Under the pieces are notes generated by a model. That model was not told the DNA's origin. It made no database searches and worked only from the letters and a program-made list of their open reading frames with translations. Of a stretch of DNA of 64,000 bases, positions 1 through 7,388 are shown piece by piece (position 1 is the first letter of the stretch; each line of letters begins with the position of its first letter). Source of the stretch: Sulfuritalea hydrogenivorans sk43H (GTDB taxonomy: Bacteria > Pseudomonadota > Gammaproteobacteria > Burkholderiales > Rhodocyclaceae); the NCBI RefSeq assembly GCF_000828635.1, contig NZ_AP012547.1, positions 2,728,001 through 2,792,000 on the forward strand. Direction: 5' to 3'. The translations under genes were made by a program, and so were the position numbers.

Positions 1-135
1 GCCTCCGGAATGGCTGAGGCAATTGAAGCAGCGTTGCCGGCCCAAAAAATCGCGGAGCTTGGTCAAAGCATTGAAGCTGAAATAGCGGCGAGAACCGAGT
101 CCAAAGCCAAGAATCGACGAAAAGCACAGAAGTAG
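1..135 (+). CDS. C-terminal end of an unidentified protein (partial)
   Basis: The window opens inside a reading frame whose last 44 residues are visible before a TAG stop. The tail is alanine-, glutamate- and lysine-rich and predicted helical, ending in a run of basic residues. No domain can be recognised from so little. The segment KIAEL shares 18 identical bases with the coiled-coil part of the serine recombinase at 5498-5515, so a distant or truncated relative of that gene is possible but not shown. A rho-independent terminator follows directly, so this is the last gene of its transcription unit and probably also belongs to the integrated element. Confidence 0.5.
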   Translation, partial: ASGMAEAIEAALPAQKIAELGQSIEAEIAARTESKAKNRRKAQK

Positions 136-153
136 TAGCCGCGTGGCTAGGAG

Positions 154-181
154 AGCCCGGCATATTTGGCCGGGCTTTTTG
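154..181 (+). terminator. Rho-independent terminator
   Basis: An 8-bp GC-rich stem, AGCCCGGC (154-161) with GCCGGGCT (169-176), closes a 7-nt loop and is followed by a T run. It ends the transcription unit of the partial gene at the window start and insulates the regulator gene downstream. Confidence 0.85.
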
Positions 182-207
182 TTGACTACTACAACCTCGT
201 TTATGAA

Positions 208-256
208 CAGTTGCACTCAGTTGAATTTTGTGGTTCAATTCATTTGTGTTCAACTG
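208..256. promoter_or_regulatory. Candidate operator with repeated CAGTTGAA half-sites
   Basis: CAGTTGAA (218-225) and TTCAACTG (249-256) form a perfect 8-bp inverted repeat. Between them lies TTCAATT (234-240), which pairs with GTTGAA (220-225), and CAGTTG recurs at 208-213. The array ends 20 bp upstream of the regulator start. Clustered symmetric half-sites directly before an XRE-type gene suggest an autoregulatory operator; that role is inference. Confidence 0.45.
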
Positions 257-275
257 TACCCATTCGAGGAAATAT

Positions 276-929
276 ATGAATATCCCGCAAAACCTACCCA
301 TCACACCCCTTCAATCGAAGGCGGCCCGTTACCAACTCGGCCTGACGCAGGCGAACGTAATCCAAGAATCCAGCCTGCCCGGTCACAAGCTCAAGGGCTT
401 CGAGACCGGCCGCCTGATCCCGGACATGAAGTTTCTTGAAGGCTTGGCAAATTTCTACCAGGCCAAAGGCATCGAGCTTTCTGACCTCACGGAAGGCGAA
501 GGCTTGACGCCGGTGAATGCCGCCGCGGTGAAGCCGATGTCCGACAAGCTGCAATCTGTCTCTGGCATGGCCTTCCGCATCGCCGTTCCATTCGACCAGG
601 TGGATACCCTGTTGGAGCGGATGGAGGCCAACGACGAGCGCATTGACGAAATTCTTGCCCAACCGGCGAAGGCGGGATTCCTGTCTGACTATGACGAGTC
701 CACCGAAGCGCTACAGCGCGAACTCTTCGGCCTGATGTCCGCGAACTATCTTCTCTTCCGTGCCCTGCAAGGCAGGTCCCTCACAGCCCGCACCGTGAAG
801 ACAGGCGACAAGAGGATTCAGCTCGATCTGCTCAATGCCTGGATGAGTACCGCCGAACTTACTTCCCTCTTGGACTCGGCAAGCACTCCAACTGCCGACG
901 CCTCAGATGACGAAGGGGATGAAGAATGA
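276..929 (+). CDS. XRE-type helix-turn-helix regulator of the integrated element
   Basis: This 217-residue protein starts at ATG 276, 5 nt after the Shine-Dalgarno sequence GAGGA. Residues about 10-60 resemble an XRE/Cro HTH: SKAARYQLGLTQANV, then GFETGRLIPD and a final helix (EGLANFYQAKGIEL). The rest is helical, acidic at the C-terminus (DDEGDEE), and matches no enzyme fold I recognise. It is the first gene of the element's operon and overlaps the next ORF by 4 nt (ATGA). Symmetric half-sites lie just upstream, so it probably controls its own operon. A role as phage-like repressor is inferred from position and fold only. Confidence 0.7.
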   Translation: MNIPQNLPITPLQSKAARYQLGLTQANVIQESSLPGHKLKGFETGRLIPDMKFLEGLANFYQAKGIELSDLTEGEGLTPVNAAAVKPMSDKLQSVSGMAFRIAVPFDQVDTLLERMEANDERIDEILAQPAKAGFLSDYDESTEALQRELFGLMSANYLLFRALQGRSLTARTVKTGDKRIQLDLLNAWMSTAELTSLLDSASTPTADASDDEGDEE

Positions 930-1054
930 ATATCGCCGCCCCTGTTGCAATGCTCATCGGCCGAGGCAGTGTCCCTGCCTTACTGGTCGCCGGCCTGATC
1001 GTCGCCGCGTGGCTGGCCCAGCAACCGAAAATCCAGCAGCCCCCGACCCGCTGA
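926..1054 (+). CDS. Small single-pass membrane protein
   Basis: A 42-residue ORF starts with an ATGA overlap with the preceding regulator, which suggests translational coupling. Residues about 15-32 (VPALLVAGLIVAAWLAQQ) form one hydrophobic segment, and the tail is proline- and glutamine-rich. No family is recognisable. Small one-helix proteins are common in filamentous-phage-like replicons, for example as minor coat proteins, but size and topology alone cannot show this. Compactness and the overlap are the main arguments that it is real. Confidence 0.5.
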   Translation: MNIAAPVAMLIGRGSVPALLVAGLIVAAWLAQQPKIQQPPTR

Positions 1055-1065
1055 CCGGGGGCCAC

Positions 1066-1311
1066 ATGGCTTGCCACACACCTGAAGCGGCGGCGGGTTC
1101 ATCCGCCCCGCACTATCGCGTCTATGACCCATTGCGGGCTGAATGGGCGGCGCCCCATCCCGCCGCTCATCCCATGACGTCAAACCGGCCTGAAGCGGCC
1201 CTACACGCTTCAGAGCCGGTCGCTGTCATGCATGGCCGGCAACTGATTGGCCCGTCCCGGCCGTGGCTGGTTGTGCAGCCTGTGTGTCCAATCTGCGAGG
1301 ACGCTGAATAG
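1066..1311 (+). CDS. Hypothetical 81-aa protein with C-terminal CPIC motif
   Basis: ATG 1066 follows a G-rich stretch that could serve as ribosome binding site, and the stop lies 2 nt before the Rep start codon. The protein is rich in alanine, proline and histidine and ends PWLVVQPVCPICEDAE; the Cys-Pro-x-Cys pair could bind metal. I recognise no family. It fills the space between two better-supported genes, and the Rep ribosome binding site (GAGGA) lies inside its 3' end, which supports a coupled operon. Confidence 0.4.
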   Translation: MACHTPEAAAGSSAPHYRVYDPLRAEWAAPHPAAHPMTSNRPEAALHASEPVAVMHGRQLIGPSRPWLVVQPVCPICEDAE

Positions 1312-1313
1312 CC

Positions 1314-3083
1314 ATGGGACGGATATCGAATTTGGCTGTCGCCGTCCGCAACGGCTATGACCCGTTCGAGGCTCAGCAACGAGATTGGCTTGAAGACACC
1401 ACGGCGAAATGGCCAGCACGCTGGAAGCGCGATGCCATCACCAGACACAGCCAGTTGTGCACAACGAAAAGTCATGTTGCCGCAAACGAATGGCTGCTCG
1501 GTATCGCCGACCAGGTCGCGGCCTGCAAGATCGCGCCGAATGCCTCGGATTCAGACATCACCGACATCGCTTCAAAGCTGGCGAAGCGCGCAAACAGTCG
1601 TGCCGCCAGGTGGTCGACCTTGGGCCTCGCCGAAGCCCGCCGGGAAATCGACAAGCTCTGCATAGCCTCAGGTATCCAGCCCCCGACCCCCGACATCCCC
1701 GACAGTGGGGCAGTCGCCCGCATGACAGATGCCCTTTGGTGGCGGCGCAAACTGCGCCGCGAACAGGGCCGCGAGCGCGAAGCCATCGCCATCGCCCTGG
1801 GCTACGTCCACAAGAAACGAGACATCTACATCAGCGCCGAATCCTTCGCAGCCGAGCAACACAAGGTGCGACGTAATGCCGACATCCTCAAGGGAACCGA
1901 GGCCATCAGCGAGGATGGAGAAATCGTCACTCTCTCCGATCTGGCGGAGCACAGCCTGTCGAACCCCACCCTGCGCCGGGGTGAAATGATGGTCCGCATC
2001 AAAGGCTATGAGGATGTGTCGCGAGAGCGGGGCCATGCCGGGCTTTTCGTTACTCTGACCTGTCCCAGTCGCATGCATGCACGGCTCGCCAGCACAGGCG
2101 CATCGAACCCGGCCTACGACAGCACCACGCCAAGGCAGGCGCAGGCCTATCTCTGCAACCTGTGGGAAGACATCCGCTCCAACTTCAAAAATCGCTACGT
2201 CGACGTCTACGGCCTGCGCATTGCCGAGGCCCATCACGATGGCACGCCCCATTGGCATCTGTTGCTGTTTGTCTCGCCTCTGCATGTGGATGCCGTCAGG
2301 AACACCATCCGCCGCTATGCGCTGGCCGACTCGCCCGACGAAGCGGGCGCGCAGCAGTACCGCGTCAAGTTCGAGAACATCGATCCACTGAAGGGCAGCG
2401 CGGTGCAGTACGTTGCCAAATACATCGGCAAGAACGTCGACGGCACCGGTATCGACCTGGACGAAAACGGTGTGCTCGCCGCCGAATCGCTCGCCCGCGT
2501 CACGGCCTGGGCGCGCCTGCATGGCATTCGTCAGTTTCAATTCATCGGCGGCCCGCCGGTGGGCTTGTGGCGCGAAATACGCCGCATCAAGGCGCCAGTG
2601 ATTGCCGACGCACCCGAAGCCATCGGCAGCGCGTGGCGCGCCGCGCAGAAGGCCGAGGACCGCCAAGCCGACTATGCCGGCCTTATCCGTGCTGTGGGCG
2701 GCCCGACCGTCAAGCGTGCAGAACAAGCCATCCAGTTGGCGACGGCCAGCGACGAGCGGCCCGGCCGTTACGGCTGGCAAACCATGGTCAAGCCGGTCGG
2801 CGTGTTCCACCTGGACAAGCCGCGACGGGTTTATGCCTCCGAGCGCAAAGTCTGGCAAATCCGCATGCGAGCCGGCGAATTTGGACGGCGTTTTGCTGGT
2901 GATCCGGCCGCCGCTCATCGCCCTTGGACTCGTGTCAATAACTGTGCGGGCCGCGCCGCACAAGGCTTTTCAGGCGATCAATTGCGCCCGATGGTGGGTA
3001 ACGTCATTCCGTTTCCGGGGCTTGGGCCGGCAAGGCCGCCAGGGCAGACCGAAACACCGAATTTCAGCCTGGGGCCACCGTGA
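1314..3083 (+). CDS. HUH-family replication initiation endonuclease (phage gene A / Rep type)
   Basis: A 589-residue protein with the hallmarks of the replication gene A superfamily of phages and rolling-circle replicons. The middle carries HAGLFVTLTCPS, then the metal-binding HUH motif PHWHLLLF (His313, His315), and AVQYVAKYIGKN with two tyrosines four residues apart (Tyr366, Tyr370). Paired tyrosines mark the gpA/phiX-type branch, which nicks the double-strand origin and joins 5' DNA ends during strand transfer. The N-terminal third and basic C-terminal tail are unassigned. The stop overlaps the next gene by GTGA. It implies that the element replicates, or once replicated, by a rolling-circle route; I did not locate the nick site. 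Confidence 0.88.
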   Translation: MGRISNLAVAVRNGYDPFEAQQRDWLEDTTAKWPARWKRDAITRHSQLCTTKSHVAANEWLLGIADQVAACKIAPNASDSDITDIASKLAKRANSRAARWSTLGLAEARREIDKLCIASGIQPPTPDIPDSGAVARMTDALWWRRKLRREQGREREAIAIALGYVHKKRDIYISAESFAAEQHKVRRNADILKGTEAISEDGEIVTLSDLAEHSLSNPTLRRGEMMVRIKGYEDVSRERGHAGLFVTLTCPSRMHARLASTGASNPAYDSTTPRQAQAYLCNLWEDIRSNFKNRYVDVYGLRIAEAHHDGTPHWHLLLFVSPLHVDAVRNTIRRYALADSPDEAGAQQYRVKFENIDPLKGSAVQYVAKYIGKNVDGTGIDLDENGVLAAESLARVTAWARLHGIRQFQFIGGPPVGLWREIRRIKAPVIADAPEAIGSAWRAAQKAEDRQADYAGLIRAVGGPTVKRAEQAIQLATASDERPGRYGWQTMVKPVGVFHLDKPRRVYASERKVWQIRMRAGEFGRRFAGDPAAAHRPWTRVNNCAGRAAQGFSGDQLRPMVGNVIPFPGLGPARPPGQTETPNFSLGPP

Positions 3084-3799
3084 AAACGACCAATACGACA
3101 CTGATAAAAGACGCTACGCACAAGCGGCAGGCGCCTACTCGGGTGTGGGTTCTCGAAGAAATGCCATCGAAATCTTGGGGCGAGATGAACCGGTACATCA
3201 GGAAGAACAGCGATGCAATGCACTTGCCGCCCTGGATGGAGCAGGCGGATGAGTGGCCGGAAATCACGCCGGAAAGATTTATTGAGTTGCGCAAGTTCAT
3301 GCTTCAACTTAAGGCTGTCCAATGCGCGGCGCTGCTTCGCGTGAATCCGAGCACCGTTTGGCGCTGGGAAAATGGTTCGATCCCGATCCCGTTTGCCGCT
3401 TACATGGCGCTGCGCCTTTTGCTCGATGTGCGCTTTCTGCCCCACCAAGTGAAGGAGTGGGAAGGGTGGCAGATCATCAATGCCGGACCTGACGTCGGCA
3501 TGCTCTACGACTCCAAACGCTCGGGAACCATGGTTTCCCCTGGCGACATCCGCGCCGCTCGCTATGCGAAAGGCGAGCGCGATGCCTGGCAGCGCAGGGC
3601 TGAGAAAGCTGAAACCAAAGCCGCCGAACTCGAAGCTGAAAACACCCGCCTGCGCCAGTTATTCAACGCCCAAGGCGTCACCAAAGAACTGCGCCAGATG
3701 CAGGAAAAGCTGTCCGCCATGCTTGACGACATCGGCACAGCGGAAATCATCGACTACCGGCCCGCCGCAGCGAGTCACCACCAGGAGAAAGCCGCATGA
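3080..3799 (+). CDS. Phage-type HTH protein with C-terminal coiled coil
   Basis: A 239-residue protein translated from GTG 3080, coupled to the Rep gene by a GTGA overlap. Around residues 75-110 a helix-turn-helix is visible (LKAVQCAALLRVNPSTVWRWENG), followed by a basic region with the phrase MVSPGDIRAARY. Residues about 165-210 form a charged heptad-like helix. The layout resembles phage proteins grouped under DUF3653, although I cannot confirm the match. A DNA-binding accessory factor for replication or regulation is plausible. The next ORF starts inside its stop codon (ATGA). Confidence 0.6.
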   Translation: MKTTNTTLIKDATHKRQAPTRVWVLEEMPSKSWGEMNRYIRKNSDAMHLPPWMEQADEWPEITPERFIELRKFMLQLKAVQCAALLRVNPSTVWRWENGSIPIPFAAYMALRLLLDVRFLPHQVKEWEGWQIINAGPDVGMLYDSKRSGTMVSPGDIRAARYAKGERDAWQRRAEKAETKAAELEAENTRLRQLFNAQGVTKELRQMQEKLSAMLDDIGTAEIIDYRPAAASHHQEKAA

Positions 3800-3984
3800 C
3801 GAAAAACGCACGCCACTGCAAATCGCAGAAGGCCGTTACCGCCAAGGTAATCAACCTGGTCCGGCCAATGCCTACCGTCGCCAAAACCAGCGACTCCGTG
3901 TCCGCGGTGGCCACCGATCCCCGCCGCAACCACTTCGCCAACTCGAACGGCTCCCGCTGGGGCCGCACCTTCAGGAGTAATTGA
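3796..3984 (+). CDS. Small basic hypothetical protein (62 aa)
   Basis: This ORF begins with an ATGA overlap with the HTH/coiled-coil gene and ends 2 nt before the next ORF. The product is basic, rich in serine and asparagine, and has no recognisable domain. Support comes only from its coupled position in a tightly packed plus-strand operon. Confidence 0.4.
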   Translation: MTKNARHCKSQKAVTAKVINLVRPMPTVAKTSDSVSAVATDPRRNHFANSNGSRWGRTFRSN

Positions 3985-3986
3985 CT

Positions 3987-4166
3987 ATGCGCTCACACCA
4001 GTTCGATCTCAACCCGACTCTATTCCCTCTCGAAATCGTTGTGCAGCGCTTGCGCTCGTATTGCCGCAACCGCTTTGGCCACAAGGCGCTGACGAAGAAA
4101 GGTGGCTGGGCGCGAGCCAGAGCCTTCCGCCTCCTGACCTGCAAGCCGTGGAAGCGTCGTTCCTGA
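3987..4166 (+). CDS. Small arginine-rich hypothetical protein (59 aa)
   Basis: ATG 3987 is preceded by AGGAG at 3973-3977. The product is strongly basic, with arginine and lysine clusters (KKGGWARARAF and KPWKRRS at the end) that could bind nucleic acid. No family is recognised. About 130 bp without a convincing ORF separate it from the recombinase gene. Confidence 0.4.
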   Translation: MRSHQFDLNPTLFPLEIVVQRLRSYCRNRFGHKALTKKGGWARARAFRLLTCKPWKRRS

Positions 4167-4296
4167 TACTCCGCATCGATCCTCGCCGCCGTCGTGTCCG
4201 CCCCCATCATCACCATGTTGCCGTCTATCGGGTTGCCAAGCCCGAAGGTCGCGGCTAGGCTGGTGGCACCGGTACTACTTTCTCTTTGGGAGCATC

Positions 4297-5802
4297 ATGG
4301 ACAGCGCAGCCCTCTACCTGAGATCGAGCAAGGATCGCCACGATGTGAGCCTCGACGCGCAGCGCCGGGAACTGATTGCACTGGCGAAGGCCCGCAACCT
4401 CACCATCGTTGAAACCTTCCAGGACGCGGTTGAATCCGGCAAGGATGACCAGCGCCCCGGCTTCCAGACACTGCTGCGGCGAATGAAGGACAAGGATCGC
4501 TCCTGGACCTTCCTGCTCGCGCTCGATACCTCGCGCATCGCCCGTAATCAATACCTCGCGCACGCGCTGCATTTCGAGTGTGAGAAACGCGGAATCAAGG
4601 TGCTCTATGCCAAGGTGCCGGAAACCAACACCGTGATGGATGTGGTGATTCGCGCCGTCATGCAGTCGTTCGACGAACTGCATAGCCTGATGAGCAAGGA
4701 GAAAGGGCTGGGAGGCATGGCGGAGAATGTGCGCCAAGGCTGGCGTGCTGGCGGCAGGGCACCGCTGGGTTACCGCCTGGAGCATATCGCCACGGGAGCG
4801 ATGCGCGACGGCGCAGCAGTCACCAAATCACGTTTGGTGCGCTCCCCCGAGGCGCATAAGGTGGGGGCGTACATGACGGCCCGAGCAGCCGGCGCAAGCC
4901 GCGCCCAGGCAGCAAGTGCGGCGGGCCTGCGCGATATTTCGGATTCATCGCTGATCGGGATGGAATGGAACGCCCTCACCTATGCCGGGCACACGGTCTG
5001 GAACGTTCATACCGAGCGGCTGTCGGGCGGAGGCTACAAAGGTGGGACCAAACGCCGGCCGCGTGCCGACTGGGTGATTCAGTACGACACCCACGATCGA
5101 CTGATAGGCACCGAAGAAGCCGAGGCTATCCTCGCGCGCCTCGAAAAAGGCCGCCCGAAGAGCTACCGGACAAAGGCTGATTACCTGCTCTCAGGCCTGC
5201 TGCTGACACCTGAAGGTAAAGCCTGGCACGACGACGGAGACGGCAGCTATCGCCTTGCCGGAAAAGGCCGGCGCATCAGCCAGCAGGCGATTGAGACCGC
5301 TGTGGTCGCCAAGTTGCAGGCGGACATGATTTCCGATGCCTTCGTTGCTGAACTGCTGACGGAAGCCAGGCGCATGAGTGCAGCGCCGCCAGATGAACGG
5401 CTCAAGCCGCTGCGGACTGAAGTCACCGCAATGACGGTCAAGATCGGGAAGCTAGCCGGCTTCGCCGCCGAGTCGGAGTCTCCGCGCCCTTTCCTCGAAA
5501 AAATCGCGGAGCTTGAGCGTCAGCGCGGGCAGATCGCCGACGAGCTGCGCACATTGGAAGATCAGCAGAACGCCGCTGACGTGCTCCGTGCCATCAGCGA
5601 GAAAGACATCCGCACGCTGCTGGCCGGTCTGGCCGATCATCTGCATGAAGTCGACCGCGAAGCTCTGAAGGAAATGATCGGCGGAATGGTTGAGCGCGTC
5701 GAGCTATGCTCGACTTCGCTCAACGCCCGGCTGCACTACAACTTTGCAGCCGGGGATTTTGTGGCGTCCCCACGGGGATTCGAACCCCGGTTCATACCGT
5801 GA
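4297..5802 (+). CDS. Large serine recombinase (element integrase)
   Basis: A 501-residue site-specific recombinase with its start just after GGGAGC. The N-terminal resolvase domain begins with YLRSSKDR (catalytic serine most likely Ser11), followed by SLDAQRREL and DTSRIARN. Residues about 145-290 match the recombinase domain (GWRAGGRAPLGY), and residues about 385-440 form a coiled coil. The zinc-ribbon position (SGLLLTPEGKAWHDDGD) has lost the usual cysteine pairs. The last codons (VASPRGFEPRFIP) are the antisense of tRNA-Glu, so the stop codon lies inside the tRNA gene, and the native C-terminus probably ended near LHYNF. It is the likely integrase of the element to its left. Confidence 0.92.
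   Translation: MDSAALYLRSSKDRHDVSLDAQRRELIALAKARNLTIVETFQDAVESGKDDQRPGFQTLLRRMKDKDRSWTFLLALDTSRIARNQYLAHALHFECEKRGIKVLYAKVPETNTVMDVVIRAVMQSFDELHSLMSKEKGLGGMAENVRQGWRAGGRAPLGYRLEHIATGAMRDGAAVTKSRLVRSPEAHKVGAYMTARAAGASRAQAASAAGLRDISDSSLIGMEWNALTYAGHTVWNVHTERLSGGGYKGGTKRRPRADWVIQYDTHDRLIGTEEAEAILARLEKGRPKSYRTKADYLLSGLLLTPEGKAWHDDGDGSYRLAGKGRRISQQAIETAVVAKLQADMISDAFVAELLTEARRMSAAPPDERLKPLRTEVTAMTVKIGKLAGFAAESESPRPFLEKIAELERQRGQIADELRTLEDQQNAADVLRAISEKDIRTLLAGLADHLHEVDREALKEMIGGMVERVELCSTSLNARLHYNFAAGDFVASPRGFEPRFIP
5726..5754. repeat. Perfect 10-bp inverted repeat next to the tRNA-Glu 3' end
   Basis: CCCGGCTGCA (5726-5735) and TGCAGCCGGG (5745-5754) flank a 9-nt loop, 7 bp from the tRNA-Glu CCA end and inside the recombinase reading frame. 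In the tRNA direction no T run follows, so it is a poor intrinsic terminator. It may be part of the recombinase attachment site or may define the 3' end of the tRNA transcript. Confidence 0.6.
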
Positions 5803-5837
5803 AAGGGTATTGTCCTAGGCCTCTAGACGATAGGGAC
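5762..5837 (-). tRNA. tRNA-Glu (TTC)
   Basis: The 76-nt minus-strand sequence folds as a standard cloverleaf: acceptor GTCCCTA, anticodon loop with TTC in CCCTTTCACGG, T-arm GGTTCGAATCC and an encoded CCA. It is the downstream member of a pair with tRNA-Ala and forms the boundary of the integrated element. The last 41 nt of the serine recombinase gene lie antisense to it. Confidence 0.97.
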
Positions 5838-5845
5838 TTATCGTT

Positions 5846-5921
<76 letters not shown>

Positions 5922-5935
5922 ACAAGAGAGCGCGC

Positions 5936-5964
5936 ATTATAGGGAGGCGGGGTCGGCATGTAAA
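5936..5964 (-). promoter_or_regulatory. Sigma-70 promoter of the tRNA-Ala/tRNA-Glu operon
   Basis: On the minus strand, TTTACA (5964-5959) and a perfect TATAAT (5941-5936) are separated by 17 bp and followed by a GC-rich discriminator (GCGCGC), as is usual for stable RNA. The -35 box lies inside the end of the FAD oxidase gene, whose stop codon overlaps the -10 region. Confidence 0.85.
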
Positions 5965-7388
5965 GCCCCCGCGCCGACTTTCGACAAGAGTTTTCCGGGA
6001 TTCATCAAACCACGCGGATCCAGGGCCTGTTTTACCGCCCGCATCAGGTCCATCTCGGTCTGGCTCTTGTAGCGCAGCACCTCTTCCCGCTTCAATTGCC
6101 CCAAGCCATGTTCGGCGGAAATCGAACCGCCGAGCCCATGTACCAGGTCATGCACGATGCGATTGACCGCCCCGGTCTGCGCAATGAATTCGTCGTTCGA
6201 CTGCGCATCGGACCTGGACTGGTTGTAGTGCAGGTTGCCATCGCCGATGTGGCCGAAGCAGACGATGCGCACCTCGGGGAAGGCGGCCCGCAAGGCCGCA
6301 TCGGCGCGGGCGATGAATTCGGCGATGCACGAGACAGGCACCGCGATGTCGTGCTTGATCGAGATGCCCTCGATCTTCTGCGCCTCGGAAACGTTTTCGC
6401 GCAAGGCCCACAACGCGGCCGTCTGCGCCTCGCTGGTGGCCAGCACGGCATCGTTCACGATGCCGTCTTCGGCGGCCGCCTCCAGCGCCCGTTCCAGCGT
6501 TGCCGACAAATCGCCGCCCATGTCACTCGATCCGCCGAGTTCGATCAGCACCTGCCAGGCAGGTTTGCCGAGCAGCGGATCGCGCGCGTTCGGAATGTGT
6601 CGCAGCACGAGTTCGAGGGCCGGGCGGCCGACGATCTCAAAGGCCGTCACGTTGTCGCCGGCCGCGTCGCGCAGGCGTCCGAGCAGGCGCACCGCCGATG
6701 CGGGATCGGGCACGGCGACCCAGGCGGTGGCATGCGTTCGCGGTCGCGGAAACAGCTTCAGCGTCGCCGCCGTGATCAGGCCCAGCGTGCCTTCGGCGCC
6801 GATGAACAGATGTTTGAGGTCGTAGCCGGTGTTGTCCTTTCGCAGGGCGCGCAGGCCGTTCCAGATGCGGCCGTCGGCCAGCACCACTTCGAGGCCCAGC
6901 GTCAGTTCGCGGGCATTGCCGTAGCGCAGCACCTGCACGCCGCCGGCGTTGGTGGACAGGTTGCCGCCGATCGTGGCACTGCCCTCGGCCGCCAGCGACA
7001 GCGGGAACAGGCGATCCGCCTCGCGCGCGGCCTCCTGCACCGCATGCAGCGTGCAGCCCGCCTCGACCGTGATCGAATTGTTGTCGGCATCGACGGCGCG
7101 GATGCGGTTCATGCGTCGCAGGCTGACCACCACTTCGCCGCCCGTCGGCGTTGCGCCGCCGCACAAGCCGGTGTTGCCGCCCTGCGGCACGACGGCCACG
7201 CCGGCAGCGACACAGGCGCGCACCACGGCGGCAACTTCTTCCGTGCTGCCGGGCAGCGCCACGCACAAGGCGTTGCCCGAATAGCGGCCGCGCCAGTCGG
7301 TGCAGAAGGGCGCGACATCGTCGGCGGCGACGAGCACGCGCGACGCGCCGATGATGAGCCCCAGTTCGCGATGAAAGTCGGCGCTCAC
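5937..7388 (-). CDS. FAD-linked oxidase (D-lactate / D-2-hydroxy acid dehydrogenase, GlcD type)
   Basis: A 483-residue flavoprotein of the vanillyl-alcohol oxidase superfamily. The FAD-binding half carries [14 protein letters not shown] (around residue 70) and [10 protein letters not shown] (around 140). The C-terminal half contains [12 protein letters not shown] and [13 protein letters not shown], typical of D-lactate, glycolate and D-2-hydroxyglutarate dehydrogenases. The reaction is probably oxidation of a D-2-hydroxy acid to the 2-oxo acid; the substrate cannot be read from sequence. Its ATG overlaps the rimO stop (ATGA), so the two are co-translated. The C-terminal codons KVGAGA contain a partial copy of the dispersed repeat and the tRNA operon promoter. 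Confidence 0.9.
   Translation of the reverse strand: MSADFHRELGLIIGASRVLVAADDVAPFCTDWRGRYSGNALCVALPGSTEEVAAVVRACVAAGVAVVPQGGNTGLCGGATPTGGEVVVSLRRMNRIRAVDADNNSITVEAGCTLHAVQEAAREADRLFPLSLAAEGSATIGGNLSTNAGGVQVLRYGNARELTLGLEVVLADGRIWNGLRALRKDNTGYDLKHLFIGAEGTLGLITAATLKLFPRPRTHATAWVAVPDPASAVRLLGRLRDAAGDNVTAFEIVGRPALELVLRHIPNARDPLLGKPAWQVLIELGGSSDMGGDLSATLERALEAAAEDGIVNDAVLATSEAQTAALWALRENVSEAQKIEGISIKHDIAVPVSCIAEFIARADAALRAAFPEVRIVCFGHIGDGNLHYNQSRSDAQSNDEFIAQTGAVNRIVHDLVHGLGGSISAEHGLGQLKREEVLRYKSQTEMDLMRAVKQALDPRGLMNPGKLLSKVGAGALHADPASL

Noticed and set aside
1668-2963. A 431-aa minus-strand frame across the Rep gene
   Set aside because: Antisense shadow of the HUH protein; no ribosome binding site or family motif.
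4061-4258. A 65-aa ORF with a HHHH stretch before the recombinase
   Set aside because: It overlaps a better-placed ORF in another frame, lacks a ribosome binding site, and looks like arginine-rich shadow sequence.
1-5760. Left attachment site of the integrated element inside the window
   Set aside because: I found no second copy of the tRNA-Glu 3' sequence between 1 and 5760, so the left end must lie outside.
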